A program made the position numbers and the translations under genes. A stretch of 24,862 nucleotides of DNA, from the IMG/VR virus record IMGVR_UViG_3300031951_001138, positions 1 to 24,862 of that record, one strand, 5' to 3'. Positions 1-7,060 of the stretch are shown piece by piece (the first letter of the stretch is position 1; each line of letters starts with the position of its first letter). The DNA is from a virus. The notes under the pieces are model-generated. The model worked only from the letters and a program-made list of their open reading frames with translations. It had not been told where the DNA came from and ran no database searches.

Positions 1-1186
1 AGACATTTTGAACGCTCCTATCCTTATTCATCTTACCAATGGCTCGGCAAACCTTAAGGCCTTGCTTCATCAAGAAGCGACCGAACCATCCGCTTTCAAC
101 CTTCACGCCCATCTCTTGCGCCATCGCTTTGGACCAAGGCGTCGCAATATGGTACGCCGCGAAGACAACGAACTTGCCAAACAAGTCGTCGCGGCCCATC
201 CAGCGCACGACGTGCTGCGCCCAGCAGGCATATCCCTGATAGGTCTCGGGGCTTTCGCTGACCAGCATCGCGCCGAAGGCTTGGTCCGCTTCGTAGATCT
301 CGGTGGGCATCTTGCCCAGCTCGTGCAGCTTGGTGCAGATGATCTTCCCGCCGCCGCCACCGCCACCGCCGTCGCCGCCAATAGCGCTAGGCGCGTCGGC
401 TGCAGTTCCTGCTGAAGATGCGTCTGCGATAGCCGCAGCCGAATCACCGCTAATGCCTTCGGATGCCATCCCCGCCTGCCCTGCTGCCGCAGCGCCAATC
501 GCGGCGGCTTCCGACGGGCTGGACCCATTAATTGCGGCAGTTGCAGCAGCCTGGCTGGCAGCGCCTATGGCGGCATCAGATAGGCCAGCAGCAGAGGCCG
601 CAGCCGCGGCAGCGGAGGCAGCGGATGCAGCGGCGCCGCCTGTGCCACTAGGTCCGGCCGTGGCGGTGATGCCGTCAGGCGCATTTACGCCCATCGTGTC
701 GGATAAGGACTGAGAAAGCGCTTGTGCGGCCTGGGCCGCCGATTGATTCCCAATCATGCCGATTAAGCCAAGAGGAAGGCCTGTTACCAAACCAGTCAGC
801 CCTAAAGCAATTGAGTTCGGAATGCTAAGACTATTGGGCGAGACAACGCCTTCAGGCGACAAGGATAGACCGCCGAAGCCGGTGCTTACGCTTCCATTAG
901 CGGAAACACCGCTACTGCCAAACCCACCAAAGCCGCCGCTGGTTGGCGATGACCCGATAAGTCCGCCATCGCTTGCGCTGTCTGCGGCGCCAGCGAACAA
1001 ACCGGTATCGCCAAGAAGACCAGCGTTGTAGCCAAGGCCGGGCGGCATTGAATACAGCATCGGGTTGTAGCCGCCAGTAACGCCAGCGACGGGTGCGCTG
1101 TAATACGGCAGTTCCGTCTGGAATTGCCGTATCAACTGCGAATAAATGTCGTCTTCGCCGGTGTAGTACGGTAGTCGTGTTGCCAC
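1..1186 (-). CDS. Phage tail/virion protein with polyglycine linker and C-terminal KIICTKLHELG-type domain (3' end outside window)
   Basis: The frame is open from a GTG at 1186 to the left edge, at least 395 codons. The GTG has a good Shine-Dalgarno (AAGGAG, 7 nt away) and starts 1 nt after the stop of the upstream gene. The N-terminal third is Gly/Tyr/Ser-rich. Residues about 170-265 are Ala/Ser-rich low complexity. A Gly run (about 270-280) then leads into a compact domain that begins KIICTKLHELG and has many aromatic residues. From memory, this C-terminal domain is common at the ends of tail-associated proteins of uncultured environmental phages; its function is not known to me. The position after the nozzle and GNAT-like genes suits a tail or ejection protein. 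An AGGAG lies 8 nt before an ATG at position 6, so the next gene probably starts there, overlapping this one. Confidence 0.85.
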   Translation of the reverse strand, partial: MATRLPYYTGEDDIYSQLIRQFQTELPYYSAPVAGVTGGYNPMLYSMPPGLGYNAGLLGDTGLFAGAADSASDGGLIGSSPTSGGFGGFGSSGVSANGSVSTGFGGLSLSPEGVVSPNSLSIPNSIALGLTGLVTGLPLGLIGMIGNQSAAQAAQALSQSLSDTMGVNAPDGITATAGPSGTGGAAASAASAAAAAASAAGLSDAAIGAASQAAATAAINGSSPSEAAAIGAAAAGQAGMASEGISGDSAAAIADASSAGTAADAPSAIGGDGGGGGGGGKIICTKLHELGKMPTEIYEADQAFGAMLVSESPETYQGYACWAQHVVRWMGRDDLFGKFVVFAAYHIATPWSKAMAQEMGVKVESGWFGRFLMKQGLKVCRAIGKMNKDRSVQNV

Positions 1187-1187
1187 T

Positions 1188-1553
1188 TCAAAGCTCCTTG
1201 CTCACTACAAACCACTGGGGCCTGTAGCCTTCTTCCTTCATAAAGGTTCGCTCCCAGCCTCTGCGGCCCGAGAACGTTGACCTGCTGCAACCATGACGCT
1301 TTGCCCAAGCCTCGACGTATGGTCGCATGACTTTGAGTTCATCGAGGTCGCCGCCGGCCAGAAAGCAATGAAGTTCTTTCAGTCGCGGATAGACAATGAT
1401 CTCGGTAATTGCCGCGGAGTTCGGAGCCGGCCAGAACTGAAACCGCCCGTCTCGCACACCCTCCGCAATATCCTCAATTCCGTGTGTCCCTCCAGAGTAT
1501 TCTAATGCCGCCTCTAGGTATTTGGCGCATCTCTGAAACTCTAGTTCATCCAT
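1188..1553 (-). CDS. Small phage protein, GNAT-like fold suspected (121 aa)
   Basis: The start is the ATG at 1553 (MDELEFQRC), which overlaps the stop of the upstream nozzle-like gene as TAATG; the frame also opens further upstream, but inside that gene. The protein has alternating helix/strand character. Its C-terminal half holds a hydrophobic strand (LHCFLAGG), then a helix with YVEAWAKRHGCS and a closing GRRGWERTFMKEEGY. That ending is typical of small phage proteins with an acyl-CoA N-acyltransferase-like fold found beside tail genes. I see no clear acetyl-CoA P-loop (Q/RxxGxG/A), so catalysis is doubtful and a structural role is possible. Family placement is from memory only. Confidence 0.8.
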   Translation of the reverse strand: MDELEFQRCAKYLEAALEYSGGTHGIEDIAEGVRDGRFQFWPAPNSAAITEIIVYPRLKELHCFLAGGDLDELKVMRPYVEAWAKRHGCSRSTFSGRRGWERTFMKEEGYRPQWFVVSKEL

Positions 1554-3034
1554 TAACGGCCACCGGCTGCAATCGCCTCCATCCGAGGCACGCCGACACG
1601 CCAATCGTCCAGCACCGCCCCGGTGTAGCGCACCTTGACCTGGCGGCCAGAAAAGCGCACATCGGTGGGCTGAGATGCGGTGTACGGGCCGTATGTCGTC
1701 TCGGTGGACATCGGGTACTGGCGCACCTTAAAGGAAACCTGTACCTCGCCCAGCGTCTGCTCGTCCGGGATCAACTGGCGCACGCTCATCGTCTGATCGC
1801 CGTTGCCCAGCTCAACCGGCCCGGATTCGGCAAAAGGCACCGCCGAATCGTAGGCATAGCCCACCTCGTGCTCGTATATGTATCCGTCAGAAGACACCAT
1901 CAGCGGATTAGAGAACACACCGCGGTCGGTGCCAGCGGTGCGCGCTAGATCGCCAATCGCCCAATGGTTCTCGCGGTAGTTATATACAACGTAAGAATCA
2001 TTTTCCGTCGCGGAGGCCGACGGGTAGAACCACCAGATCTCGCCGTACTTGGAATTATTGACCGCGTAGATCTTGCTGGCCTGCGCGTAGTTGATGTCTT
2101 GGAAGACAAAATCTGACACGTCGCACGGCAGAGGCTTGACGTATCCGTCATAAATCCAGAACCCGGAGCGCGACATCCAGATCGCGGCCGTCTCAATCGC
2201 CGCCACGGCTTGCGAGGAAATCACCCCGCAGGCCGAGCCGACCTTCTCAAACGAGTACACATAGGGTAAACCCACATAGGTCGCCGTATGTACATCCACG
2301 TCAGTAAAGATGATCGACAGGCCGCGAATGCGTTTGCCGCACTTGATGTCGCCCACAGTCGTCAGCTCAAAATCGCCGGCCTGGTTATCCGCCGCCGGCG
2401 TCCACACCGTATTGTCTTCCTGGTCGCACCAGGCCACCTTACGGGTGTTGCCACCCGCGCCCAGAGCGAAAACGAACCTCTCCGACGTGGTCATTACCGC
2501 CTCGTTGCCCGTGGGCGCGTTCGTGATCGCAGCGGCCAGCGTGGGCGTGGAAAAGCCTAGCTGCCACTCGTAGAGCTTGCCGTCAGAGTTGGAGCAACCC
2601 ACCAGATACTCGCCCCAGGTGTCTAGGCTCCAGGTGGTGGCCGGTGTAAAGCTGCCGGTATCAGGGCGCGCCACGCCGTAAGCATAGGCGCCGTAAGGGC
2701 CATAGCCGTAGCCGACCTTGCTCACGCCGTCCGCTGATCCAGCCGTGAAACCTGTCGGGGTGATATCTTTAAGAGTGCCCGCCTCATTCATGGCGTACAG
2801 CTTGGAGTGCGTGCCGGCTGCGATCCAACGGTTGCCGCTGTTGTCGCGCCAGTTCAGAAAGCCGCGGCAGGCGCCCGTCATCTGTGAATTGGAACGCTTG
2901 CGCCACCCGCCCACCGGGCGCATGGTGCCCTCGTACCAGCGAACGAGAGAGGCGTCGTAATACCGGCCAGCCGACTGATATTCGGTGCCGTTACGATAGA
3001 CGCCTGGCGGGATCTGCAGCTTGATGTAAGGCAT
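1553..3034 (-). CDS. Tail nozzle / packaged-DNA stabilisation-like protein (493 aa)
   Basis: This 493-residue protein is almost entirely beta-rich, with recurring Trp/Tyr/Gly blade-like segments (for example WSLDTWGEYLVGCSNSDGKLYEW at about 136-158 and VYNYRENHWAIGDL in the C-terminal third). Length, beta-propeller character and the N-terminal MPYIKLQIPPGVYRNGTEY resemble the P22 gp10 / nozzle class, which closes the tail tube of short-tailed phages and holds the packaged DNA. It sits in a tail block between a C1q-like virion protein and a GNAT-like protein, with a 2-nt gap upstream and a TAATG overlap downstream. The tail role is fairly sure. Assignment to gp10 rather than another beta-propeller tail protein is inference. 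Confidence 0.85.
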   Translation of the reverse strand: MPYIKLQIPPGVYRNGTEYQSAGRYYDASLVRWYEGTMRPVGGWRKRSNSQMTGACRGFLNWRDNSGNRWIAAGTHSKLYAMNEAGTLKDITPTGFTAGSADGVSKVGYGYGPYGAYAYGVARPDTGSFTPATTWSLDTWGEYLVGCSNSDGKLYEWQLGFSTPTLAAAITNAPTGNEAVMTTSERFVFALGAGGNTRKVAWCDQEDNTVWTPAADNQAGDFELTTVGDIKCGKRIRGLSIIFTDVDVHTATYVGLPYVYSFEKVGSACGVISSQAVAAIETAAIWMSRSGFWIYDGYVKPLPCDVSDFVFQDINYAQASKIYAVNNSKYGEIWWFYPSASATENDSYVVYNYRENHWAIGDLARTAGTDRGVFSNPLMVSSDGYIYEHEVGYAYDSAVPFAESGPVELGNGDQTMSVRQLIPDEQTLGEVQVSFKVRQYPMSTETTYGPYTASQPTDVRFSGRQVKVRYTGAVLDDWRVGVPRMEAIAAGGR

Positions 3035-3036
3035 GG

Positions 3037-3918
3037 TCAGGCCGATCTGTTAGAGACAAAGGTAACAGTCATAATGATAGACGGAGTGGCCGGGATTGCG
3101 GGCGTCGATCCGCTAGCCGCAACGGCTGGGAATTGCTCAAGCGAGACGCCTGAATCGCTGACCCGCCACATCATCTCGAAATAATCGCCCTTATCCAGTT
3201 GCAGATAAAAGTTCATCGCCGCGATCAGGCGGCTAGCCGAGCCGGTTGATTTGCGCGCCTTGATGCCGAATTGACTGTTTGAGTCAGCGACGTTGACATC
3301 ATTTTTACGGAACCAGATATCTATCTCTTGGACGTCGTTGGTCGTGTTGATGAACTGCGCACTAAATTGCACGTTATAGACACCATCCTGATCGACCTGA
3401 ACCCTTGAAGGCAGATCGCCCGTCATGGCGGTGGAGGTGACGGTCTGCGACGCGGAAACCGTGTAAGTTCCAGCGCCGCCCGTCGTGCCCGTCAACTGCG
3501 CGACGATCCTCGTGCCGGCCGTGACGCCCGTGCCAGATATCTGCATCGACGGGAAAATAGCGCCAGCGGAAACCGCCGACACTGTCAGCGTCGTGGTGGC
3601 AATAGATCCCGTGAATGATGCAGTCCGGGGGTACAGCGAAATGCCATTGCTGTAGTCGGTCGTATTGAATCGGAAGAAGTACGCGACCGCGGTAGATCCG
3701 TCAGACTGATCCGTCGAATCCTGAAACGCCCCATAAGGCGTGTTGATGTACTTGCCGCCACGCGGGCTAAAAAGCGCGGCCATTGAATTAACCAACTTGA
3801 TGAAGAATGTGCGCAGCGCCCCGTTGCTTTGGTCAACAAAGCCGCGGTCGTAGCCTGGCGGCGCCGAGCCGATATCGGGCGGCGCAGGAACTTGAATCTG
3901 TTGGTTAAGGTTGGCCAT
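3037..3918 (-). CDS. C1q/TNF-like virion (tail) protein with inserted repeat-type domain (293 aa)
   Basis: Residues 1-95 hold a Pro-rich N-terminus and a helical segment ([17 protein letters not shown]). The part from about 170 ([19 protein letters not shown], then [23 protein letters not shown] and [10 protein letters not shown]) matches the jelly-roll, C1q/TNF-like domain seen in tail and fibre proteins of cyanophages and other environmental phages. Between these parts, residues about 99-167 form a Thr/Ser/Gly-rich module of the [12 protein letters not shown]...GTGVTAG...GTYTVS type, which is known from memory as a module repeated in phage and bacterial surface proteins. It appears inserted into a jelly-roll loop. 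The gene begins 6 nt after the endolysin stop. A virion role is likely; its exact place is unknown. Confidence 0.85.
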   Translation of the reverse strand: MANLNQQIQVPAPPDIGSAPPGYDRGFVDQSNGALRTFFIKLVNSMAALFSPRGGKYINTPYGAFQDSTDQSDGSTAVAYFFRFNTTDYSNGISLYPRTASFTGSIATTTLTVSAVSAGAIFPSMQISGTGVTAGTRIVAQLTGTTGGAGTYTVSASQTVTSTAMTGDLPSRVQVDQDGVYNVQFSAQFINTTNDVQEIDIWFRKNDVNVADSNSQFGIKARKSTGSASRLIAAMNFYLQLDKGDYFEMMWRVSDSGVSLEQFPAVAASGSTPAIPATPSIIMTVTFVSNRSA

Positions 3919-3924
3919 GCTGAA

Positions 3925-4437
3925 TTATCCGACCATCTTCTCGGCGGCGGCACCAACTTCCGCCACCCGCCGGCCCCAGCCCTTGCCAAAGGTTTCCCAG
4001 GTCGGCAGCGACTGCATGAAGGCCAAGCGCGTCGCCTGATACTTCTCGACGATATCGGCCGACTCCATCGCCGCCACTTTGCCAAGCGTGCCGGCGCCAA
4101 TTGCCCCGTCGGGCACAGCGCCCACGGTTTGCTGCAGCCACTTGGCAGCACGGCCTGGCCCGCTGTTAATCGCTGCGTCGAAGACGATGTAGTCCACACC
4201 AGTGGGCAGATCGTCGCCGCGTATCTTGTCCCAGTACTTGGTCTTGTACATGGGGCCGACGATCTCAGGCGTCAGCGCACGCATAGCCTTCTCGTCCACC
4301 TCGTGGCCAACCCACTCCTCCCAAACGCGCTTGGTTACTCCTAAATTAGTCATCCCCCCGGGATCTTTTGGGTGGTTAACAAAGTTTCCCTCGTGGTGGA
4401 GGATGGCAGCCAGTGCGGAGTCAAAGTTTTCTTTCAT
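3925..4437 (-). CDS. Endolysin, glycosyl hydrolase family 108 type (N-acetylmuramidase)
   Basis: The protein cleaves the glycan strands of peptidoglycan to lyse the host. The N-terminus has the GH108 signature HHEGNFVNHPKDPGGMTNLG (about residues 14-33), whose glutamate (E16, followed by Gly) is the expected catalytic acid. The C-terminal half (WLQQTVGAVPDGAIGAGTL) resembles the PG_binding_3 domain usually paired with GH108. At 170 residues it has the normal length for the family. There is no evident signal peptide or N-terminal membrane anchor, so release should depend on a holin. Several membrane proteins are encoded just upstream, and the start overlaps the stop of the upstream gene (ATGA). 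Confidence 0.95.
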   Translation of the reverse strand: MKENFDSALAAILHHEGNFVNHPKDPGGMTNLGVTKRVWEEWVGHEVDEKAMRALTPEIVGPMYKTKYWDKIRGDDLPTGVDYIVFDAAINSGPGRAAKWLQQTVGAVPDGAIGAGTLGKVAAMESADIVEKYQATRLAFMQSLPTWETFGKGWGRRVAEVGAAAEKMVG

Positions 4438-4922
4438 TTTGCTTTCGCCATAAGGTCAGTTTTAGCTTGGGAGCCAGCGGAAGAACCGAAGTAGTAGGCA
4501 ATGATGCCCGTCCAGGCGGTGCCCAACGATCCCAGCATCATTAGGATGGCAGGGTTGTTAGAGTCCACCTTGCCCAGCAGCATCATCACCATGATGCCGA
4601 AGAACCCAACGGTGACAATCGCAGCCAGCGCTGGCGGCACGATGGAGCGGGTGGTCGCCTGCATCTCGCGGGCAGACTTGCGGTCATCCACCGCCAGCTT
4701 CTCAAAGTTCAGGCCCAGCTCGTTAGCCTGCTTCTGAAGTTCGATCTCGGCGAGCTTGACCTGGGCGATCTGGTCAGCAGTAAGTTTGTTGTTAGCGATC
4801 AGATCGCCAACCTTTTCTTCGTCAACGCCGATAGCCTTAGAGATCGCCGATACAGCCATCCCTGCTAGTGGGCCGCCCAACGCTGTAGCGATGGTGGGCG
4901 CGATCTGTTTGAGCCATTCCAT
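4434..4922 (-). CDS. Putative holin-like membrane protein (162 aa, two C-terminal TM segments)
   Basis: The N-terminus (residues 1-31) is a hydrophobic, Gly/Ala-rich helix (IAPTIATALGGPLAGMAVSAISKAIG). A charged helical region follows, then two clear membrane segments at about 93-117 (VPPALAAIVTVGFFGIMVMMLLG) and 126-146, ending in YYFGSSAGS and a Lys-rich tail. This layout resembles phage holins of the three-TM gene-transfer-agent type, and the gene lies directly before the endolysin with an ATGA overlap. A holin role is inferred from topology and position. The 66-residue HP1-like protein at 6097-6297 is a competing holin candidate, so one of the two may be an antiholin or have another envelope role. 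Confidence 0.82.
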   Translation of the reverse strand: MEWLKQIAPTIATALGGPLAGMAVSAISKAIGVDEEKVGDLIANNKLTADQIAQVKLAEIELQKQANELGLNFEKLAVDDRKSAREMQATTRSIVPPALAAIVTVGFFGIMVMMLLGKVDSNNPAILMMLGSLGTAWTGIIAYYFGSSAGSQAKTDLMAKAK

Positions 4923-5540
4923 TTACTGTTTACTCCTTGAAAGCATCGTTGCAGCAATTTGCAAAAGCACGCGGTATTGATCCACGTCCGGCGGCTCTTC
5001 TTTCCAGCCTACCGTGATCTGCCCGACCAGCTTACCCGGCTCGGGCGGCACGCCTATTCGGCACCCGTAGGTCATACCCTTTTCCATGTACCACAAGCCG
5101 ATCTCGGACTGCGCCGTTTTGTAGTGGCCGCAAGGAATCTCGCCGGCCATCAGCGCCACGACGTCTCGGTTGTTGTTCACGTTTGAGGTGAACAGTCCAA
5201 CATCCAGCCCGTCGTGCTCCTTCTCCCTGCCCTGCTTGGTGTACGCCCTGTACAGAACTCGGTTTCCAAACATCGGATTGACCTTGAAGATCGCCACCAC
5301 CGCGGCATCGGTGTTTTTAAACAGGTGAGCCGCGACATCCTCAACCCGATCCTCGGCGATGCTTGGCAGCTTCTTTTGCTCCTTGTACGCGCCAATCAGA
5401 ATCGCCTGGTTCTGCCAGACGAAGTACCCCACGAACGCAAAGACCGCCATGAGCAGGATGGCAAATAGCTTGAACGGCGAATCAACGTAGCCTAAAACCT
5501 TCTCGATTAAGCTGTTGTGGTTGATCTTCTCGTCGCTCAC
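4923..5540 (-). CDS. Membrane-anchored phage protein of unknown function (205 aa)
   Basis: A single strong transmembrane helix lies at about residues 23-43 (LFAILLMAVFAFVGYFVW). The remaining 160 residues form a mixed alpha/beta soluble domain with two cysteines (IPCGHY, TYGCRIG) and a GVPPEPGKLVGQITVGW strand pair that loosely recalls a GAF/PAS-like sensor fold. The start overlaps the stop of the upstream gene (ATGA), and the gene sits in the lysis cassette. With the soluble domain after the helix, it should face either the periplasm or the cytoplasm. I do not recognise a named family. A role at the envelope (lysis control or superinfection exclusion) is possible but only suggested by position. 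Confidence 0.8.
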   Translation of the reverse strand: MSDEKINHNSLIEKVLGYVDSPFKLFAILLMAVFAFVGYFVWQNQAILIGAYKEQKKLPSIAEDRVEDVAAHLFKNTDAAVVAIFKVNPMFGNRVLYRAYTKQGREKEHDGLDVGLFTSNVNNNRDVVALMAGEIPCGHYKTAQSEIGLWYMEKGMTYGCRIGVPPEPGKLVGQITVGWKEEPPDVDQYRVLLQIAATMLSRSKQ

Positions 5541-5998
5541 GACATGGCCTGTTTGATGATGAAGATGATGATGCCGCCAATGAGGATGACAGCGATTGCG
5601 CCACCGATGATCTGAGCCGCCAGCAGACGCTGGGCCATGACACGGCGCCGCTCAATCTTCGCCTCGCGCTCGGCTTTGTCTCTGGCCTGCTTAATCTTCA
5701 TGCGCTCCTTGAGCATCATCTCCCACAGCTCCGGGTAGCCGCCGTAAACGAGTTGATGCTTCAGAGCTTCTTCGGCCTCGCGCAAAGCATTGGCCTGCAT
5801 CACGATTTCCATTGCCTTGCCGGTGTCTGACTGGCCCTTCTTGGCTTTGTCGTTGGCGGCTTTCTGAACGACATCCTTCGCGTCGAAGAACTTGCCGAAT
5901 TCGCCCACTAGACCATTGATGTCCTTGCCGAGCTTTATGGCTTTCTGAATTCCGGCGACGGCGGCCTGCGCGGCCGCGAAAGCGGTGATTGGGTCCAT
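5537..5998 (-). CDS. C-tail-anchored phage protein, conserved in environmental phages (153 aa)
   Basis: The N-terminal part (MDPITAFAAAQAAVAGIQKAIKLGKDINGLVGEFGKFFDAKD) is an amphipathic helical motif that I recall from many uncultured and marine phages. Residues about 60-125 form a long charged helix ending in KAEREAKIERRR, followed by one transmembrane segment at about 127-148 (IIGGAIAVILIGGIIIFII). The protein is therefore predicted to be anchored at its C-terminus, with the helical part in the cytoplasm. It lies in the lysis cassette, overlaps the next gene by 4 nt and starts just inside the window of the small ORF at 6000-6092. Its function is not known to me. Confidence 0.82.
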   Translation of the reverse strand: MDPITAFAAAQAAVAGIQKAIKLGKDINGLVGEFGKFFDAKDVVQKAANDKAKKGQSDTGKAMEIVMQANALREAEEALKHQLVYGGYPELWEMMLKERMKIKQARDKAEREAKIERRRVMAQRLLAAQIIGGAIAVILIGGIIIFIIKQAMS

Positions 5999-5999
5999 G

Positions 6000-6092
6000 T
6001 CACATCAGCACCCAGATACCGAGCTTGATTAAGCCAATCAGCGAAGCGACTAGGAATGACGCGACGGTAAACCCGATCAGCCAATCAAGCAT
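6000..6092 (-). CDS. Small membrane peptide in the lysis cassette (30 aa)
   Basis: This short ORF is MLDWLIGFTVASFLVASLI followed by GLIKLGIWVLM. Almost the whole chain is one hydrophobic helix. It has a strong Shine-Dalgarno (GAGGAG, 7 nt before the ATG) inside the gap between two lysis-cassette genes, and no other gene explains the 98 nt between 5999 and 6096. Its stop lies 1 nt upstream of the next ATG, which suggests translational coupling. It could be a holin partner, an antiholin or a small structural membrane peptide. No family is recognised. Confidence 0.6.
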   Translation of the reverse strand: MLDWLIGFTVASFLVASLIGLIKLGIWVLM

Positions 6093-6096
6093 CGGT

Positions 6097-6297
6097 CTAC
6101 TCCTCTTCGGCTTTCGCCTTTTCCTTGGCGATCTTCAGGTGCTGGTGCTTGTACCAGATGTTTACCGCCAAGCCGATGATGGCGATAAAGAGGCCGCCGA
6201 AAGCCGCGATCTCGTTGGCCGTGAGGCCAAAGTAAACAGCGGCCCCGCTGCCGCCGTATTGCGCGGTGGTGGCGACTTTGACGACTTCGACGCTCAT
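6097..6297 (-). CDS. Holin, HP1-family-like (66 aa)
   Basis: The layout is a short polar N-terminus with YGGSG, then GLTANEIAAFGGLFIAIIGLAVNIWYKHQH with one clear transmembrane segment (about 28-49), then a highly charged Lys/Glu tail. The YG.SG...GLT.NE....G......VN.YYK pattern matches my memory of the HP1-type phage holin family. Holins form lesions in the inner membrane that let the endolysin out. It is the first membrane gene after the tail-fibre block and lies about 1.7 kb upstream of the GH108 endolysin in the same unit. The function is supported by topology, family resemblance and position. Confidence 0.85.
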   Translation of the reverse strand: MSVEVVKVATTAQYGGSGAAVYFGLTANEIAAFGGLFIAIIGLAVNIWYKHQHLKIAKEKAKAEEE

Positions 6298-6326
6298 GGT
6301 TTATTCCGTATCAGCAATCAGCGGTT

Positions 6327-6677
6327 TTACAAAGCTTTGGCCATAAACATCGGATTGATGCCGGCAGGGACCATTGACGGATCGAGGATGTCCTCTTCGC
6401 GCTCGCCAGTACGAAGTGCATGGACACAGTAGGCAATCGTATCGTCAGCCAACGCGGTCAAGAAATGTCGCTTGCCCTTAGCAATAAAAATCATGTGCGG
6501 GGCCGCAAACGTGGTTTTATTACCTTCAACGTCAACCTCGACACTGCCCTTTGCCAACAGCGTAACGTGATCAAAATTGTGGGTATGTCCTTCGTTCTTG
6601 TCGCCAGACGTTACAAAATGCATCTGGCGCAACCATAGGTTGCTGACACAGATCATCTTGGTTTCTGGGTAGCTCAT
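6327..6677 (-). CDS. Cupin-domain protein (116 aa)
   Basis: This is a small single-domain beta-barrel of the RmlC-like cupin class. Cupin motif 1 is seen as GHTHNFDHVTLLAKGSVEV (about 30-48), with metal-ligand candidates H31, H33 and H37; motif 2 is PHMIFIAKGKRHFLTAL with H71. The His-x-His plus distant His arrangement suggests that a divalent metal is bound. The gene starts with an ATGA overlap at the end of the host-recognition block and precedes the holin. Whether it acts as a sugar-modifying or other small-molecule enzyme, or as a virion component, cannot be told. No signal peptide or membrane segment is visible. Confidence 0.85.
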   Translation of the reverse strand: MSYPETKMICVSNLWLRQMHFVTSGDKNEGHTHNFDHVTLLAKGSVEVDVEGNKTTFAAPHMIFIAKGKRHFLTALADDTIAYCVHALRTGEREEDILDPSMVPAGINPMFMAKAL

Positions 6678-7060
6678 AGCTGCGACACTGGGATAGCGGT
6701 CGGGTCGGACTCAAGCACGCCAAACTTCACAAGGGCTTTCGCGACTTGCTTCTCAAACTCCACTTTTGCCCACATATCGGCATTAGCTTGCGCTTCAGCA
6801 TCAATCGGCTGAACGGCAGGCTCCTGCACCAGCGCAACGATCTGATCAAAACCGGCAGCGGTCTTTACCTGCTGCTCGCGCTCAATTAGCCATGTCGGCG
6901 CACGGTGACGAATCTCTGCATCAAGCGCCGCGCCCGTGATAAACGCATCATCCACTACGGGGACGTCAATAGCGTAAGTTGCTACGTCCTTTCCTTCGTG
7001 CGTGTAAGTCACTTCAATTTGGCCAATCTCCGAGATGGCCCGCGTAATCCGATAGTCCAT
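6674..7060 (-). CDS. Phage protein of unknown function downstream of the adhesin (128 aa)
   Basis: The start is the ATG at 7060 (MDYRITRAISEIGQIEVTY), which has a GGGGGAA ribosome site and overlaps the adhesin stop as TAATG; an in-frame upstream ATG at 7099 lies inside the adhesin gene. The N-terminal 60 residues look like a beta-rich domain (IEVTYTHEGKDVATYAIDVPVV). The remainder is helical, with a Lys-rich segment (VEFEKQVAKALVKFG). Proteins of this size and position are often tail-fibre-associated or chaperone-like. No motif fixes a function here. Confidence 0.8.
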   Translation of the reverse strand: MDYRITRAISEIGQIEVTYTHEGKDVATYAIDVPVVDDAFITGAALDAEIRHRAPTWLIEREQQVKTAAGFDQIVALVQEPAVQPIDAEAQANADMWAKVEFEKQVAKALVKFGVLESDPTAIPVSQL

